A stretch of DNA of 64,000 nucleotides from Spirodela intermedia. Its lineage: Eukaryota; Streptophyta; Magnoliopsida; Alismatales; Araceae. The notes under the pieces were generated by a model, which was not told the DNA's origin, did not search any database, and was given only the letters and a program-made list of their open reading frames with translations. Made by a program: the position numbers and the translations under genes. This document shows positions 45,066 through 58,800 of the stretch, piece by piece (positions within the stretch are counted from its first letter, which is position 1; each line of letters begins with the position of its first letter). The stretch lies in NCBI GenBank assembly GCA_902729315.2, contig LR746264.1, forward strand, positions 9,269,878 through 9,333,877, given 5' to 3'.

Positions 45066-45422
45066 TACTTAGATGCCCATTGCATTAGTAGATAAGCCTC
45101 TTTCTAGGCACTTGTTTGATGTATGTAAGAACGTGGAGTGTTCCCTCCACAGGTACCTCTCGAGGTTCTTACATTAATTGACTAAGAATGCCAACTACAT
45201 AAGATATGTTCAGACGAGTGATAGTAAGATATAACAATTTGTCAAGTAGATGCTGATATCGATTGACGTCCTCTAATTTGGGAGAATCATCCTCCCAAAA
45301 CATGGTCTAAGCCTCCATCGATGATGAAATAGGTTTACATCCTAGTAGCCCTATCTCCTAAAAAAGGTTCATCACATATTTCTTTTGAAAAAAGGTAAGT
45401 TTTCCTTAATGATAGGCAAACT
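45025..45422 (-). repeat. 398-bp direct repeat, right copy
   Basis: Pairs with 39511-39908 with only a handful of differences. After its end the host copia continues into unique RT sequence. Confidence 0.9.
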
Positions 45423-48128
45423 CAATCCCAAGGAAATATTGTGAAGTAGAAATGTAACGAGTCACGAAGTGCTGATGAAGATATGTCTTCGTAGTAGCGA
45501 TGCCAACCTCATCACTATTGGTCAAGTTGATATCATCAATATAGACTGACACCCACCCAAGGTGGTTTTGTGCATCACGATCAGATCAATTATTCACGGA
45601 ATAAACCTACAAGTAGTAATGAGATGTGTGAACTTTTCAAATCAGGTGTGAGGACTCTACTTGAGCCCATAGATAGTTTGGTTGAGTAGACACACTTGAG
45701 AAGTCTTTCCCTAAATAACATACCTCAGAGGTTGCTCCATGGATTATTATTCAGTGAGATCACCATAAAGGAAGACATTGACAATATCTAACTAATAGAG
45801 AGACCATGCCTGATTGACTACTAGAGATAAAAATACATGGATGGAGTTGAGACGAACTATGAAAGAGAAGATTTTCGTGTAATCAATGTCATAGATAGTG
45901 AAGCCGTGAGCAATGAGACACACTTTGTGATGAGCAATAGAGTCATCGAAGTTGTACTTGAGGGAGTATACCCAATTGCAAGTCACAATATTGGTGTCAA
46001 TCAAATGAGAAATGAGCTGCTAGGTGCTGCATGAACTAAGATAGAGTACTTGACATTCATCGCCAACTTTCCCTTAGGTACTTGAAAAGCCTCATGATAT
46101 CTCTCGAGTATCGACTCAGATGAGATAGAGAAAGCAAAGCTTGAAAGGTAGGGTGAAGGTGATCATATGAAATAAAATGAGAGATGAGATGTTGAGTGTA
46201 GGAGCGAGTGCCTTTGCATAAGGTAATGGAAAGATGAAGATCATCAGGTGAGGAGGTAAAAGAGGTAGGAGAAATTGACGGGAGTGGTACCAAATCGGAG
46301 GAGGGGGGCAGAGACTTGACAAGTGGGTTAGACAACGAGGATGGAGAGGGTAGTGAAAACGCATGAGAGTCATGGATCATTAGAACATGTGAGAATGATG
46401 ATGGAGGAAAACTAGGAGGTTGTTAGGAGGACATCGGACAAGGAACAACGAAAGAAGAGAAGTAAAGGATGTCCTCATGAAAAGTGACTTCTGTAGATGT
46501 GAGATACCGATGAGTGTCAGACAGATAGACTTGATATCCCTTATGAATTCAAGAGTAGCCAACGATGACACCTTTCAAGGCGCGAGGTGCTAACTTAGAG
46601 AGAGAAGTATGGTCGTGCACAAATATAGTGTAGCTAAATATCTAGGGAAGGAGAGGAAAGAGGTTGGTCTAAGGAGAAAGCCGATGTAATAGAATTATGC
46701 CACCAAGAGTGAACGAGGGTAGGTGATTGACAAGGAATGTGGCAATGAGGAAGACATCAGACCAAAGATAATGCGGGACATGCATGGCTATGAGGATTGT
46801 GCGAGTAATGTCAAGAAGATGCCGATGCTTCCTTTTAGTGACATCATTTTGTTGAGAAGTGTAAAGACAAATAGTCTAATGAATCATGTCACGGTTCTTA
46901 CAGAAACTCTGAAAGATATTTTGGACAAACTCTAGGGCATTGTCTATGCAGAGAATCTTAGGGGTAGTAAAGTACTATATAATAATCTTCGTAATGTACT
47001 GACAAACTATGTTGCATATTTGAGAGTGGTATTTGAAAAGATATACTCATGTAACACGAGTATAGCTATCAATAAAGATAATGTAGTATTGCAACATGTT
47101 AGAGAAGTAACTCGAGATGACCCCCACATATTACAATAAATGAGGTCAAATGGTCGAAAAGTGGGGATAGAATCTTGAGGTGGATAGGTAGAGTAGTGAT
47201 GCTTGCCTATGTTGGCACGACTCACACACAAACTCAAAAAAAGTAAGTCATTGAAGGGATTTTTGAAGTTTCAATAAACATGGATGTTCCATATAACGAT
47301 GTCACAAAATAAATAAAATTTGTGTGGAAGAAACAAACAAAGTTAGAAGTCCCAAGGAAAGAGAGTAAAGAACAAGCTCATAAATGTCACTACTGTTTTC
47401 ACGACCCAAATCAATCTTTCAATTGGTACGCAGGTCTTGGAAGACACAATGGTAAGGGAAGAAGACAGCGACACAGTATAGTGGACAGCTGATGGCACTA
47501 ATCAACACAAGATTTTTAAGAAAACCAGAAATATAAAACACACCTTGGAGTGGGAGATTGACGGTGAGAGTAGTCATGTCAATCCTTTTGACAAGGCAAG
47601 AACGATCATCAGTGATGGAGATAGAAGAAAGATAATCAGTGGATGTAAGAAAATGGAGAAGGGAAGGGGACCCATGTCATATGAGTAGAGGCCCTTGAGT
47701 TGATAAGCTAAGAAGTATCAGAGGCTAGTAAAGCATGTGTACCTAAAGTGGGTGCATCATATACGAAAGTAGAGGCAAGGATGGCAAAGGAGTCATAAGA
47801 GGAAGCACGAGAGGCCTTCCATTCTGCATACTATTCAAGAGTCATGGTCATTTGGACCATAGGAGCATATGATGCATGCATAAGAGCCATAAAAGATACA
47901 CTGTCAATGATCGCGGCTTGACCCTATACCGGTTTGTCAAACTCCTTTCAACATTTCTTAGTCTGGTGATTTTTTCCACCATAATACGAGCATAGAGGGA
48001 AAGAATTCTTTTGCTTAGTCAATCCCTTCTCCTTCCTGATGGTCTTAGAGCCACGACCTCCACCAGCACCTGTAGTAGCAAGTGAAGAGGGGTCAAGAGA
48101 TGTAAGAGTGACAATAGCAAGAGGCATG

Positions 48129-49759
48129 TGATAAGTCTTCATTATCATGAGTTAATAATTAGTAAATAATATAGTTTTAGCCTTAACTCATGATAAATAG
48201 ACTTATATTTGTGTTAAAGTATGATTTGTGGTTTTCAATTGATTAACGTGAATTTTTGGGTAATTATGTGATTTTATACAATTTTTACAGTCTTACTTTT
48301 GAGATAAATGAAGAACAAGAAATAAAAATAAAAATATTGCAAAATGGGGGGACTTGTCGGCCAGCCGGGCCCGCAAGCGGGTTGGAAGCGCAGTCGGGGA
48401 GTAGCCGCGAGCAGGGGCTCGAGCAGCTTAGCTTGGACTGATAGGGGCACGTGTGTGCTACTCCCCTTCCACGTCACCGGTGGCCAGCTGGCTGTGGGGC
48501 AAGGAGTGGTCGTACACGCGAGAGAAGGGACTTTGCTTACAAAGCTAATATTACTATATATTCACCCAAAAAATCGGCGCACAACCGATGTGGGACTAAA
48601 CCTGCGTCACACCTTCCTCAGAGGCGGGCGACCGGTGCGGGTTTGAATCCTCCCAGAGTCAAAATTCATATATTTTTATCTGATTATCGCGACTTTCCTA
48701 CAGATTGCCGGTGAAGGATTAAGCAACGAGAATCGCTGGATCATCGGCAAAAATCTCATCAACGCGATTCGCGGAGCATTGCTACTAAAATTATTGAGCA
48801 ATTCGCGATAAAAGGATCACGAATCCATCGAGTAAAACATCTCCAATTGATCGACAAACAAGCCATCGTCGGGAAGAGGACGATCCACCGGGAGACGAGT
48901 CGCCACCTCCTGAGAGCGTACCAGATGCGATGAAGAGCCTCCTTTTGCTGCGCGGACTTGAGGATGAAGCTCCCTGACATGCGCCCCACCTCCATCCAGC
49001 TCCTCTCCGTCGGGTGACAGCCGCCGGAGAGCTGCAAAGTCGCCATTTTTCCACTCCGCCAAGTGACAGTCGCCGGAGATGATTCGACGACCCACTTCAT
49101 TGATCTCTAGACTTCACGAGAAGATCTAGAGATTGCCCACGTCGTCTTTGTCCAAGGAGAGCCTTCAAGGCCGTGGACACTGCACAACGATCCTCTCGAA
49201 CGCTTAAGATTCCGGTGCATTGCCGACGCATCGCCGTCGCGACGTCGGAACTTTGTTTTCCTGCTTTCAATTTACTTTACGCTTCATTTAGTGATAACTT
49301 TTGTGTTTTTAATTTATCAAAATATACTTTGTTCTATTACGATTCTTTCGGCTTTTACAGATCTTAATTTGATCAATTAAATCGTCTGTAATCGCTTACG
49401 TAAGAATCGCCGAGCGGAACTCTGTTTCTGCCCGATTCGCGTTCACCGGGGCGCTGACGTCATCTTGACGTCCGCGCCCTTATTTCCCTTTTTCGTGAAT
49501 TTTAAATATATTTCTTTTTTATTTCCTAGTATAAAATTCATATAAAATCGTATTCATTGAGAAAAATTCTGAATAATTACCAAATATTATATTACATCCT
49601 TGTGATCGACCTAGAAAATTACTACTTTTTTTGGAAGTTTATTGAATTATAATTGATATATTTATTTAGAAATACTTCTAAATATCTGAAAATTCGTATT
49701 TTCTAGTTTTATAAATTTTATATTTACGTGATTTAATATACAACGACTGAGTCACGTCA
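48129..49759 (+). mobile_element. Solo LTR, 1631 bp (TSD GCATG), inserted in copia gag
   Basis: Begins TGATAAGTCTTC, ends GAGTCACGTCA, with GCATG at 48124-48128 and 49760-49764. A second copy in reverse orientation is at 60140-61765. Both include TGTGGGACTAAAC and a tRNA-like GGTTTGAATCC phrase (about 48642). The minus-strand ORF at 48817-49095 is partly conserved in the other copy but has no known domain. Confidence 0.88.
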
Positions 49760-50719
49760 GCATGCTATTGTGAACATGAAGAGTCACTGAGAAGATATAT
49801 GTCATCAAAGGAACTTGAGTGCTAGAAAGGACCTGGGCATGGATCTGATTGACAAGCTTTAGATGGAGACCGCTAAGAAAGACCCCTACAAAGAATTTAT
49901 CACAATAGTGACTGAGGGTGGACAGTTCTACGGTCGGTGGTTGACCACAAGCAATAATCTGTGTCATTAAGGATGTAGACCAGATGAGTCAATGTAGCTA
50001 TAATGAAATGTTGGGGTGAGAATGAAGCAAGAGTCAAGATGGAGGATATCATCACCGAAGGCATGGGCAAGTCATGGGAGGATGACCCCAATGTATCTAC
50101 CATCAAAAGAAGAGATGTACTCATTGAAACGATCAGAGGCTCGAGCAGGCGACGCACAAGGAGGTAAAAGATGTGCACAAAGGCTGATGCACAAGACACT
50201 CGGAGATCATGGGTTGGCATAGGAGAGGCCTAGATGCCTTGTGATCAGCACCTAGAGGGCTGGCGTGCTAGCATGGAGAGCAAGAAATGTTGGTATGGAT
50301 CTGCTGGCATGGAGGGTGAGAGAGGGCCGGCATGAGGTGCCGAGCAGGGTGGGCTGCATGCAAGAGAGAGTAGGCGCAAATTCTGCGTTGGCATCGGCAC
50401 AAAGAAACAGGTGGCTGAGGCCACCAGCGAGGGGCTAGATGCCTTGAGATCAACGCTCAAGGAGGGGGGTGCCCTGATGGTGACAAATGTTGTGTGGGCA
50501 GTACTATAGAGAAACCAATGGTTGAGGCCACTGGCAAGGGCTTAGATCCCCTGATATTAGTGCCCAGAAAGGGACGCCTTGATGGGAACAAAGCTCTCTA
50601 ATGAGGCCGCCACAAATAGAGGCAGCACCGAAGATGCCACCAAAAGATTGACAATGAGGAATGACGGCAGAAGCGGTAAAGTGGGGGCAACAGATTGAGC
50701 CCCTATGGCTCTATTACCA

Positions 50720-50850
50720 TGTGGAGAGAAGGGCGATGTAAACCCTTGGAATTGAGAGAGGAGAAAAGGAAGATGAGTACAAAGGTTTATAGTGGCCCTA
50801 ATGGGCCCTAATGGACCAGGTCTATAGTGCACTGATGCCACAATCTAACA
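50720..50850 (-). repeat. LTR of the 131-bp-LTR copia (5')
   Basis: Begins TGTGGAGAGA and ends ATCTAACA on the plus strand, adjacent to TSD TACTT at 50851-50855. Confidence 0.88.
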
Positions 50851-51692
50851 TACTTCAAGATAATAAATCTCTTGATTCTAAACCCACTATTGTTTCAATT
50901 GACCCTCAACTAAAACTCAATGTCAACTTAGGGATTGATTGCTATATTTTTTATTTGACATTATCACATCATGATATCATATTTTTAGTGCACATATTAA
51001 GTTAATTTATGGCTCAACTTCAACATCCTCATTTGACCTTAACATATTATATATACTCTAATATTTCAAGTTGACACTCGGTGAGGGATTGTTGTTCTCT
51101 ACTTTATATTCTTTGTAAATTTGAATATTTTCAATTACAAATTGAGCTACTAGTTTTGATTCTCACAAATCATTAAATAATTTTAATATTTTCCTTAGAG
51201 ACTCAATGGTTTATTAGAAGACAAATAAGTAATCAACAATACCCATGTTATTTGCAGAAGCTAAATATTGAACATGGGCTGTTATCACATATTTTTTTTG
51301 TGTGCAACAATTAAGATTAAACTTTTGTCTCAAAGTAGGTTTCTTAACTTTTTTTTTGACAATCAAGTTTATGTTTGTGTGAGTTTCAATCTAACTTTCC
51401 TGAGTGCATCAAACATATTGAAATAGACAACTATTTTGTTAGAAACAAACTTCTTGAAAAATTTATTGACTTTTTCTATTCAATTTTAACATCAACTAGT
51501 TGATGTCTTAACCAGATCTCTCTCGATTAGTTAATTATTTCCTCTATTTTACATTATAAATGAAAAAAATATGTATAATTTACCTTGAACAATTTTATGA
51601 ATCTCAAATGTGTCCCCTTGCATGTGTGAAAGATTTAATATATTAAGGTGACAAAAACTTTAAGTGATTCCTCTTCCACATAATACTTTATT
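50851..51692 (+). mobile_element. Ty1/copia relic, right part
   Basis: Continuation of the relic at 36880-38936. The translation keeps RT/RNase H boundary residues (IVSIDPQLKLNVNLGIDCY, FYLTLSHHDI, then QLQHPHLTLTYYIYSNI). Decayed; passes into the AP2 pseudogene near 51690. Confidence 0.6.
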
Positions 51693-52185
51693 AGTTAAAA
51701 TTTAGAAGTCTTTCGAAGTTGAAATTAATTAAGAAGAAGGTGATAGTGGGGAAAATGGTGATAAGACCAATAGTAAGAGGTGTTAGAAGATGTTGGATCT
51801 CATCGTTGCCTTCGACGATGAACACTGCATTTGAGTGGAGCCATACAATGGTTGTAAGTCTCTTGGGAATGTTGGTGTAAAGGACTTGGTGTCAACCAGC
51901 TCAATCCTCAATGTAGAGGTCCCCATCAGCACATGCAACCAAGATTCATTCCCTTCCATACCCATGATTTGCTTTGATATCCTTGAGGACAGCAGAAATG
52001 ATGATGTGGAAGGTGTGGAGAATCAAAATTTACAAGAGTATAAGTTAGTTCTATGATTGTCACTACCCAACTAGAAATCTTTACAAGGCCAATATTTTCA
52101 CTTGCTACTCATTGGGAAGTGAGTGGAAGTGACTACGACTGAGAAATTACATGATCTCGTTGACTATTTCATAGTCACTAATGAA
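51693..52185 (+). pseudogene. AP2 leader and exon 1 pseudogene
   Basis: ATGTTGGATCTCATCGTTGCC at 51789 aligns with the AP2 start, and the similarity begins about 95 bp upstream in the leader. Preserved stretches include AGCTCAATCCTCAATG and GAAGGTGTGGAGAATC. An in-frame TGA follows after codon 15 or so, and indels follow. It stops before the AP2 domain because a copia LTR begins near 52191. GC bases of the parent are often replaced by A or T, as expected for methylated, decaying DNA. Confidence 0.85.
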
Positions 52186-53943
52186 TATTATTTTTGGCGG
52201 TGTCAACCTATCCCCATTAACCTGTTTGAGGGACGTGCAAGGAGTGGTTAATGGTGTTAGCCTATCCAATTGACCTGTATGAAGGTCATGTAGGAACTAG
52301 ACATGAGAAATGAGAGTGGTTAAAACCACCAACTCCTAGATATGTGCCACCAACTCGTGAATGTGCTTTTTTTTGGGGGGTAGTTGCATTTCTCCTTTTC
52401 TTTTATAAATAGGACATTTGTTTCCCTTTTTGTCAATACAAATAAAGAACTTTTTCTTCTTCTTGTGATATCTCATTTCTCTTGGTTCTCTTATCTCTCC
52501 ATCAAGTTTTCTCTCATTTCTTAACCTCTCTTCTTTCTTCTATTACAAGTGAAGCCTTTATAGAAGAAGAGAAAAATGTATTACTTGTTCAATAGTGTGT
52601 GGGCCATCTCAAGGATGTTGAGATATGGATTTGAAGCGTTTGGTAGAAGACTTGTTCTCATTAAGATTCCTCATTATTTGATAATTTTTCTTTCAACATT
52701 TGCTCTCACTCATATCTAAAAATTAAAATTTGATTAAATTTTTTCTATAAGTGCTACGATTTTTAAGGTGTACATTGATATTTAGAAGTTGAATAAGTTA
52801 TTTAACTTCAATCTTTAGAAGCATCAAGTATATGATATATTATTGCAAACATACTTGTATAAGATTTTGGATAGACCAAAGTCAAACAAGATCGATGTCG
52901 ATGATGGAGAGGTAATAGAGAAGAAGGCTGGAGGTTTTATTCATACTTATTTATCAAATTAGACTCTTCAACATCTCATTGATGAATATAATCTCAAGAA
53001 ACTTCAAAAGAAGTTAAAAAAATGATATGCACCAAGTTAATGATAAGTAAATTAACGTTAAAAAGAAAGTTATTTGAGTTATGAACGTAAGAAAGAAATG
53101 ATTTAGTATATAATTTACTTCATATGAAATTAATTTTTTTTAATGAGAATAAAATTATTATTTTACTTATTTCTCTTCCTAATTCATATGATCATCTTGT
53201 TATAACCTTGTTGCATAGTAGCACATGACATGTTCTTGAAGATACTATTAATCATTGAAAGATTATTATTGTCATAAAAAGAATATTGATGAGGCCTATG
53301 GTGAAGATTTACATGCGAAGGGTGAAAAAGATGTGAGAGATAAAAAGATAAGTAATTATCGATAGAGAAAAAAGAGCTAATTTAAGTCATTGATAAATTA
53401 TAATTGAAAAACTAAACTTATCACAAGTGTCATGAAAAATGACACTTCTGAAGAGATTGTTTGAAAAATTAGAATTGAGGAGTTATAACTTATCTAGTTT
53501 GGTTAATATTGTGAAAGTTGAAGACAATAAAAATAATGAAGTTTATTTTATCTTTGTTGTAGTTGAGTTGTCAAATATACAGATTATTAATTATGATTGC
53601 TATTATCATATATGTCATAATGGTGATGTTGACACAGAGAGGAAATCTTAGAATCTATAATCCTCTTGTAAGGAAGAAGAGGAGTACATGAGATTATATA
53701 AAAGAGACTAAGAAAGAGAGATGAGAAGAGAGATAGATAATGGGCCTTAATGGGCCAAAAGTTTGATACCATTATCGAACACTCTCCCTCAAACTAGAGC
53801 ATATAAGTCAAATATGCCCAATTTGATACACATGACATTGTAGGAGACGTAGGCCAAACTTTTCGTGAAGACATATGTGACGTTGTGATAGAGTAGCATG
53901 AGATGCGATGACGAGATGGCATAGGAGGCACTTGAGACGAGAT

Positions 53944-54843
53944 GACATTGGGACAAGACATCCCCGGAGCTACGTAGGGCGCCAAGAGGTGATGCAGAGG
54001 CGTTGGGAGGCGGCACGGGGCGCCGGGAGGCAATGCACAAGGCATTAAGAGGTGACGTGTGAGGCGCCAGAAGGTGGCGTGGGGCACCAAGAGGTGACGC
54101 ACGAGACGTCAGGAGGACGTGGGGCACCAGGAGGTGATGCACGAGGCGTCGAGAGGAAATGTGGGGCGTCAAGAGGTGTTGGGAGGCGATGCACGAGGTG
54201 TCAGGAGGCGACACGCGAGGTGTTGGGAGGCGACGCGCAAGGCGTCAAGAGGCTGTGCAAGGCGGCAACACACGAGGTGCCGAGAGGCAGTGCACGAGGT
54301 GTCAAGAGGCGATGCGCGAGGCGTTGAGAGGTGATGTGCAAGGTGTTAGGAGGTGGAGCACAAGGTGTTAGGAGGTGGTGCAGGGTGCCGAGAGGTGATG
54401 CACGAGGCACCGAGAGGTGGCGCACGAGGTGTTAGGAGGTGACGTGTGGGGCGTCGGGAGGCAGTGCAGGGTGCTAGGGCGCAATGCGTGAGGCATCGGG
54501 AGGCGACGCGTGAGGCGTCGAGAGGTGGCCACAAGGTGTCGAGAGGTGCCGGGGGGTGCTGGGAGGTGACACACAAGGCGTCAGGAGGCGGTGTGGGGCG
54601 TCGGGAGACAATGTGTAAGGTGCCGGGATGCAACATGCGAGGCATCTGAAGACGACACACAAAGAATCAGGAGGCGATGTGCGAGGTGTTGGGAGGTGGT
54701 GCAGGGCATTGGGGGATGAAATGCAAGGTGTTTGAAGGCGATGCTTGGGGTGTCAAGAGGCGATGCATGAGATGCCAGGAGGTGACACACGAGGCTTCGA
54801 GAGGCAAGATGGGGCATTGGGAGGCGGCGAATGAGGCATCGGG
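53944..54843. repeat. 21-bp minisatellite, main block
   Basis: Degenerate tandem units of about 21 bp around GAGGCGTCGGGAGGCGACGC. Because 21 is a multiple of 3, several frames stay open for long runs, producing spurious Arg/Gly/His ORFs on both strands. Confidence 0.88.
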
Positions 54844-55459
54844 TGTTGGCGGGGTCTGTCCATCACAACTGACCCATTCAGGAGATGTGCAAGAAAAGCT
54901 CTCCCGTCTCAACCATTCAAGAGACGTGAGAGAGAGCTCTCCTATCTAACTTACAGGCGGTGATATGATGGTCACGTTGACCCTTAAGACCTGTCCCAAG
55001 GGTTGTACAAAGGGAGAGAATGAGGGTGGTTGTAATTGTCACATTTGAGATGTGTGAGCATAATTGCACGTAGATTGAGATGTTTCTTTTTAGGGAGTGA
55101 TTATATTTTTCTATTTTCTATAAATAGGGTATGTATTTCTCCTTTTTTTAGTACAACATATGATTATTTTTCTTTTAAATCTATTCTCTCTGTCCATCAA
55201 CTTTATTTTTTTGATTGTCATATCCTCTTTTCTATTGCAAGTGGTCCTTATAGAAGGAGAGAAGAGTTCATTGTTGACTCTTGAGTGTGCAAGTCATCTC
55301 AAGGGCATTGAGACGTGGATTAGAGGTGCTTGGTGAAAGTCTTGTTCTCATCAGGATTCCAGATAGCTTGGTGATATTTCTTCTATTTGTTCTCATTGAT
55401 ATCTAGAAATTAAGTTTCTATTATTATTAAGATCATGTGCTTACATATTTTCTCCTACA
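54844..55459 (+). repeat. 5' LTR of the Tork-like copia
   Basis: 616 bp. Contains a promoter-like CTATAAATAGGGTATG near 55115 and matches 59402-60008 along its length. Confidence 0.9.
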
Positions 55460-55881
55460 AATGGTATCACAATATTAGTTTTATTATTTTTGAATTTACT
55501 ATGACTTTTTAAGTGGATATTGACATCTAGAAGTTAGATAAGTCTTCTAACTTTAATCTCTAGAAGTATCATGTGTATGATGCATTGTTGCAGACTAATT
55601 TGTATAAGACTTTAGATGGTCCAAAACTAAACAAGATCAGTGTTGATGATTGAGAGATAATGGAGAAGAAGGCTGGAGGTTTTATTCGTACATGTTTATC
55701 TGATTGGACTTTTCAGTAGGTCATGGATGAATACAATCCAAAGAAATTCTAAAAAAAGTTAGAGAAATAATGTGTACTAAAGTTGATGTTGGGTAAATTG
55801 ACATTGAAGATAAAGTTATTTAGGTTACATATGTCAGATGGAGATGATTTGACATCTCATATTGATTATTTTAATTAATTA

Positions 55882-58800
55882 TTGAATGACTTGCTTCATA
55901 TGGAATCAGATTTTTCTAATGAAAATAAAGTTATTATTCTACTTGTTTCTCTCCCTGATTCATATGATCATCTTGTTACGACCTTATTGCATGGAAGTAC
56001 AACACCCATTCTTGAAGATGTTATTGACTCATTGATTGAGTATTATCATCGGAAGAAAGATGTTAGTGAGGTTCATGGTGAAGATTTATATGTGAAGGGT
56101 GGAAGAAAACATGAAAGGTAGAAGGAGAAAAGATCTTTAGGAGATAAGAAGAGTCAGTCCAAGTCACAGACAAATTAGTTGAAAAACCAAACTTGTCACA
56201 AATGTCATGAGAAGGGACACTTACGAAGAGATTGTCCAAAGAACTAGAGTGATAAAATAATAGAAAGGAAATTTAGTTTGGCTAATATTACAGAGGTTGA
56301 GGACAGAGAAGATGGTAAAGTTTATTCTAGACTTATTGCAACTGAAGAGTTGTCAAACACAGATTCTTGATACTAGTTGTGTTTATCATGTGTTATAATA
56401 CTAACTAGTTTGACTCATATAAGAGTGCAACAACAGTTGTTTCTATAAGAAATAATGCAACTTGCAAAGTTATAGGCATTGGTTTGGTGAAGGTTTGAAT
56501 GTTTTACAGAGTGGACTGAGAGCTTCAAAATATTTGTCATGTTTCAGTATTACACTAAAACTTGATTTCGCTTGGAGTATTAGAAGCGAATGTATGTTGC
56601 TTCAAAGAAGAGAATGAGATCTTCAAGATTATAAACGGATCGCTTATTGTGATGAAGGGAAGACATCAACGAATGAATATTTATAAACTTAAGAAGAGTA
56701 CTATTGTAGGTAAAGCTTGTGTTGCGACGCTGGATGATTTCATAATTGATGACACACTTATATGACACTTGTGATTGGGTCATATGAGTGAGACATGTAT
56801 GTAAAGTTACATACACGAGGACTGCTACCTAGTGTGAGAACTTGTAAATTGAATTTTTGTAAGTATTGTATCATAGGGAAATAATGTAGGGTGACATTCA
56901 AGGCAGTGAAACATGATACGAGTGGTGTGCTGGATTATGTTCATTTAGATGTGCGTGGTCTGATTGATGTGACATTGATGGGTGGTGCTTTATATTTTTT
57001 GACTTTTGTTAATAATTTTTCTAGAAAAGTCTAGATATTCTTCTTGAAACACAAGTCTAAAGTATTTGCAAAGTTCAAGACTTGTGTGATGGTAGGGAAT
57101 CAGACAAAAAGGAATATCAAAGTCTTGCAGACTGACAATAATATAAAATTTAAAAGTTTTGAATTTGATCAATTTTTTGATAAGCATGACATTCAACGTC
57201 ATTATACAGTGAAGAAAACTTTACAGAAAATGGTGTTACTGAGTGGATAAACCACATGATTACTAAGAGAGCACGGTGTTTACAATTGAATGCCGACTTG
57301 TCCAAGAATTTTGGGCATAAGCTGTATGTCAACTTATTTGGTGAAAAAATCCCAAAGTTGTGAGTATGTCACCAAATTCTACTCTTTATGGAAAGATTGC
57401 TAAAGAGGTATAGATTGAAAATCCTATTTACTATTCGAATTTACATATATTTAGATGTTCAATATAAGTCCTTACATCTACTAATAAGAGATCGAAGTTG
57501 GATCCAAAGTCGAAGAAATATATTTTTTTGGGTTATAGTATTGACGTGAAGGGATATCGACTTTGGGATTTAGAGGTGAAAAAAGTTATTTTCAATAGGG
57601 ATGTGATTTTTGATGAAGATCACATATTGAAGTCTTTTTCTACAGAATAAAAAAAATCAAGAATCTAATGATACTCGAGTTGTAGATAGAGCAAGGTTGG
57701 AGGTGGAGACTGCTCAAAGTTTTAGTTCTACTGTGAGTGAAGATCGAGTTACAAAATATGACGAGCTCACAACTTTTTAGGAGGTAATTAGTTATCTTAA
57801 AAAAGAGAAGTGGATGCAAGCAATGTCTAAGGAACAAGCATCCTTAGATAAGAACCACACTTAAGAATTGATTAATCTTCCTGTATAGAAGCAAGTTATT
57901 AGGTGCAAATGATTATATAAGAAGAAGTCACTGATGATTGATAGTGATTAGCCACAGTACAATACAAGGCTTGTTGCAAAAAACTTTACATAAAAGTAAA
58001 GAATTGATTATATAGATATCTTTTCACTTATTATGAAGCACACGTTTATTCACTTGGTGTTAGCCATTGTCGCACATGAAGATATGAAACTTGAGCAGTT
58101 AAATGTCAAGATGACATTTCTTCATAGAAATTTGGAAGAGACTCTTTATATGTAGCAGTCAAAAAGTTTCATTGTGCAAGGGTTAGAACATCTTATTTGT
58201 CAACTAAAGAAGTCCATTTATGGGTTGAAGCAAGTATCAAGATAATGGTACAAAAAGTTTGACTCTTATATGTTGAAGATTGACTATACGAGATGCGATT
58301 TTGACTATTGTGCTTATATGAGGACTTGTGATGATGATTCTCTGATTATTTTGATATTCTATGTTGATGATATGTTCATTGCTTCGAAGAATTCACATAA
58401 GATTATTTGATTGAAGGCACCATTGAGTAAAAAATTTGACAAGAATAATCTTACTCTGGTAAAGAAGATTTTTGATATGAAAATCTATAGAGACCGGAAG
58501 TTAGGTCAGTTATGGTTGACTCTGATGAGTTATCTTTCGAAGGTGGTGGATATGTTTGGCATGAGTTATACTAAAATAGTGACCACTCTTCTAACTAGTC
58601 ATTTCGGATTATCTACTACTCAGTGTCCTATATCTGAAGAAGATATTAGTCAGATGAAGAAAATTTCTTATGTTAGTACGATTGGTTCTCTCATATATGC
58701 TATGATTTGTACTAGACCAGATATTACTCATGTAGTTCGGCTTGTGAGCAGATTTATGAGCAATCCAAGAAAGGAGCATTGGAGCGTAGTGAAGTGGATT

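Larger units (their letters stand above)
38937..50850 (-). mobile_element. Ty1/copia retrotransposon with very short LTRs, carrying two further insertions (TSD TACTT)
   Basis: LTRs 38937-39068 and 50720-50850 (132 and 131 bp) with TACTT on both outer sides (38932-38936 and 50851-50855). A primer-binding site (TGGTAATAGAGCC, about 50706-50718) sits next to the right LTR, so the element reads leftward. In element order: gag fragments (about 50220-49765), a solo LTR insertion, a zinc knuckle with one Cys lost (CSYYGGKNHQTKKC, about 47950), integrase (GKHHYSTYPPQD and FRPFDLIYCNMW, about 47210-47120), RT (CNWVYSLKYN, about 45970), and RNase H ending TKLDMFDLYAP next to the LTR (about 39080). Stops and frameshifts throughout. 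A gypsy copy sits inside the RT/RNase H region. Confidence 0.9.

Noticed and set aside
39511-45422. Treating the 398-bp direct repeat as LTRs of the gypsy element
   Set aside because: The repeated sequence encodes host copia RT/RNase H and continues into copia on the right, so it is not an LTR.
48639-48660. tRNA gene suggested by GGTTTGAATCC
   Set aside because: No cloverleaf, anticodon arm or acceptor stem could be formed around it; it lies inside an LTR.
53789-54949. Long Arg/Gly/His-rich ORFs on both strands
   Set aside because: Produced by the 21-bp minisatellite, whose period is a multiple of three. Only the RNase H end beside the LTR is meaningful.
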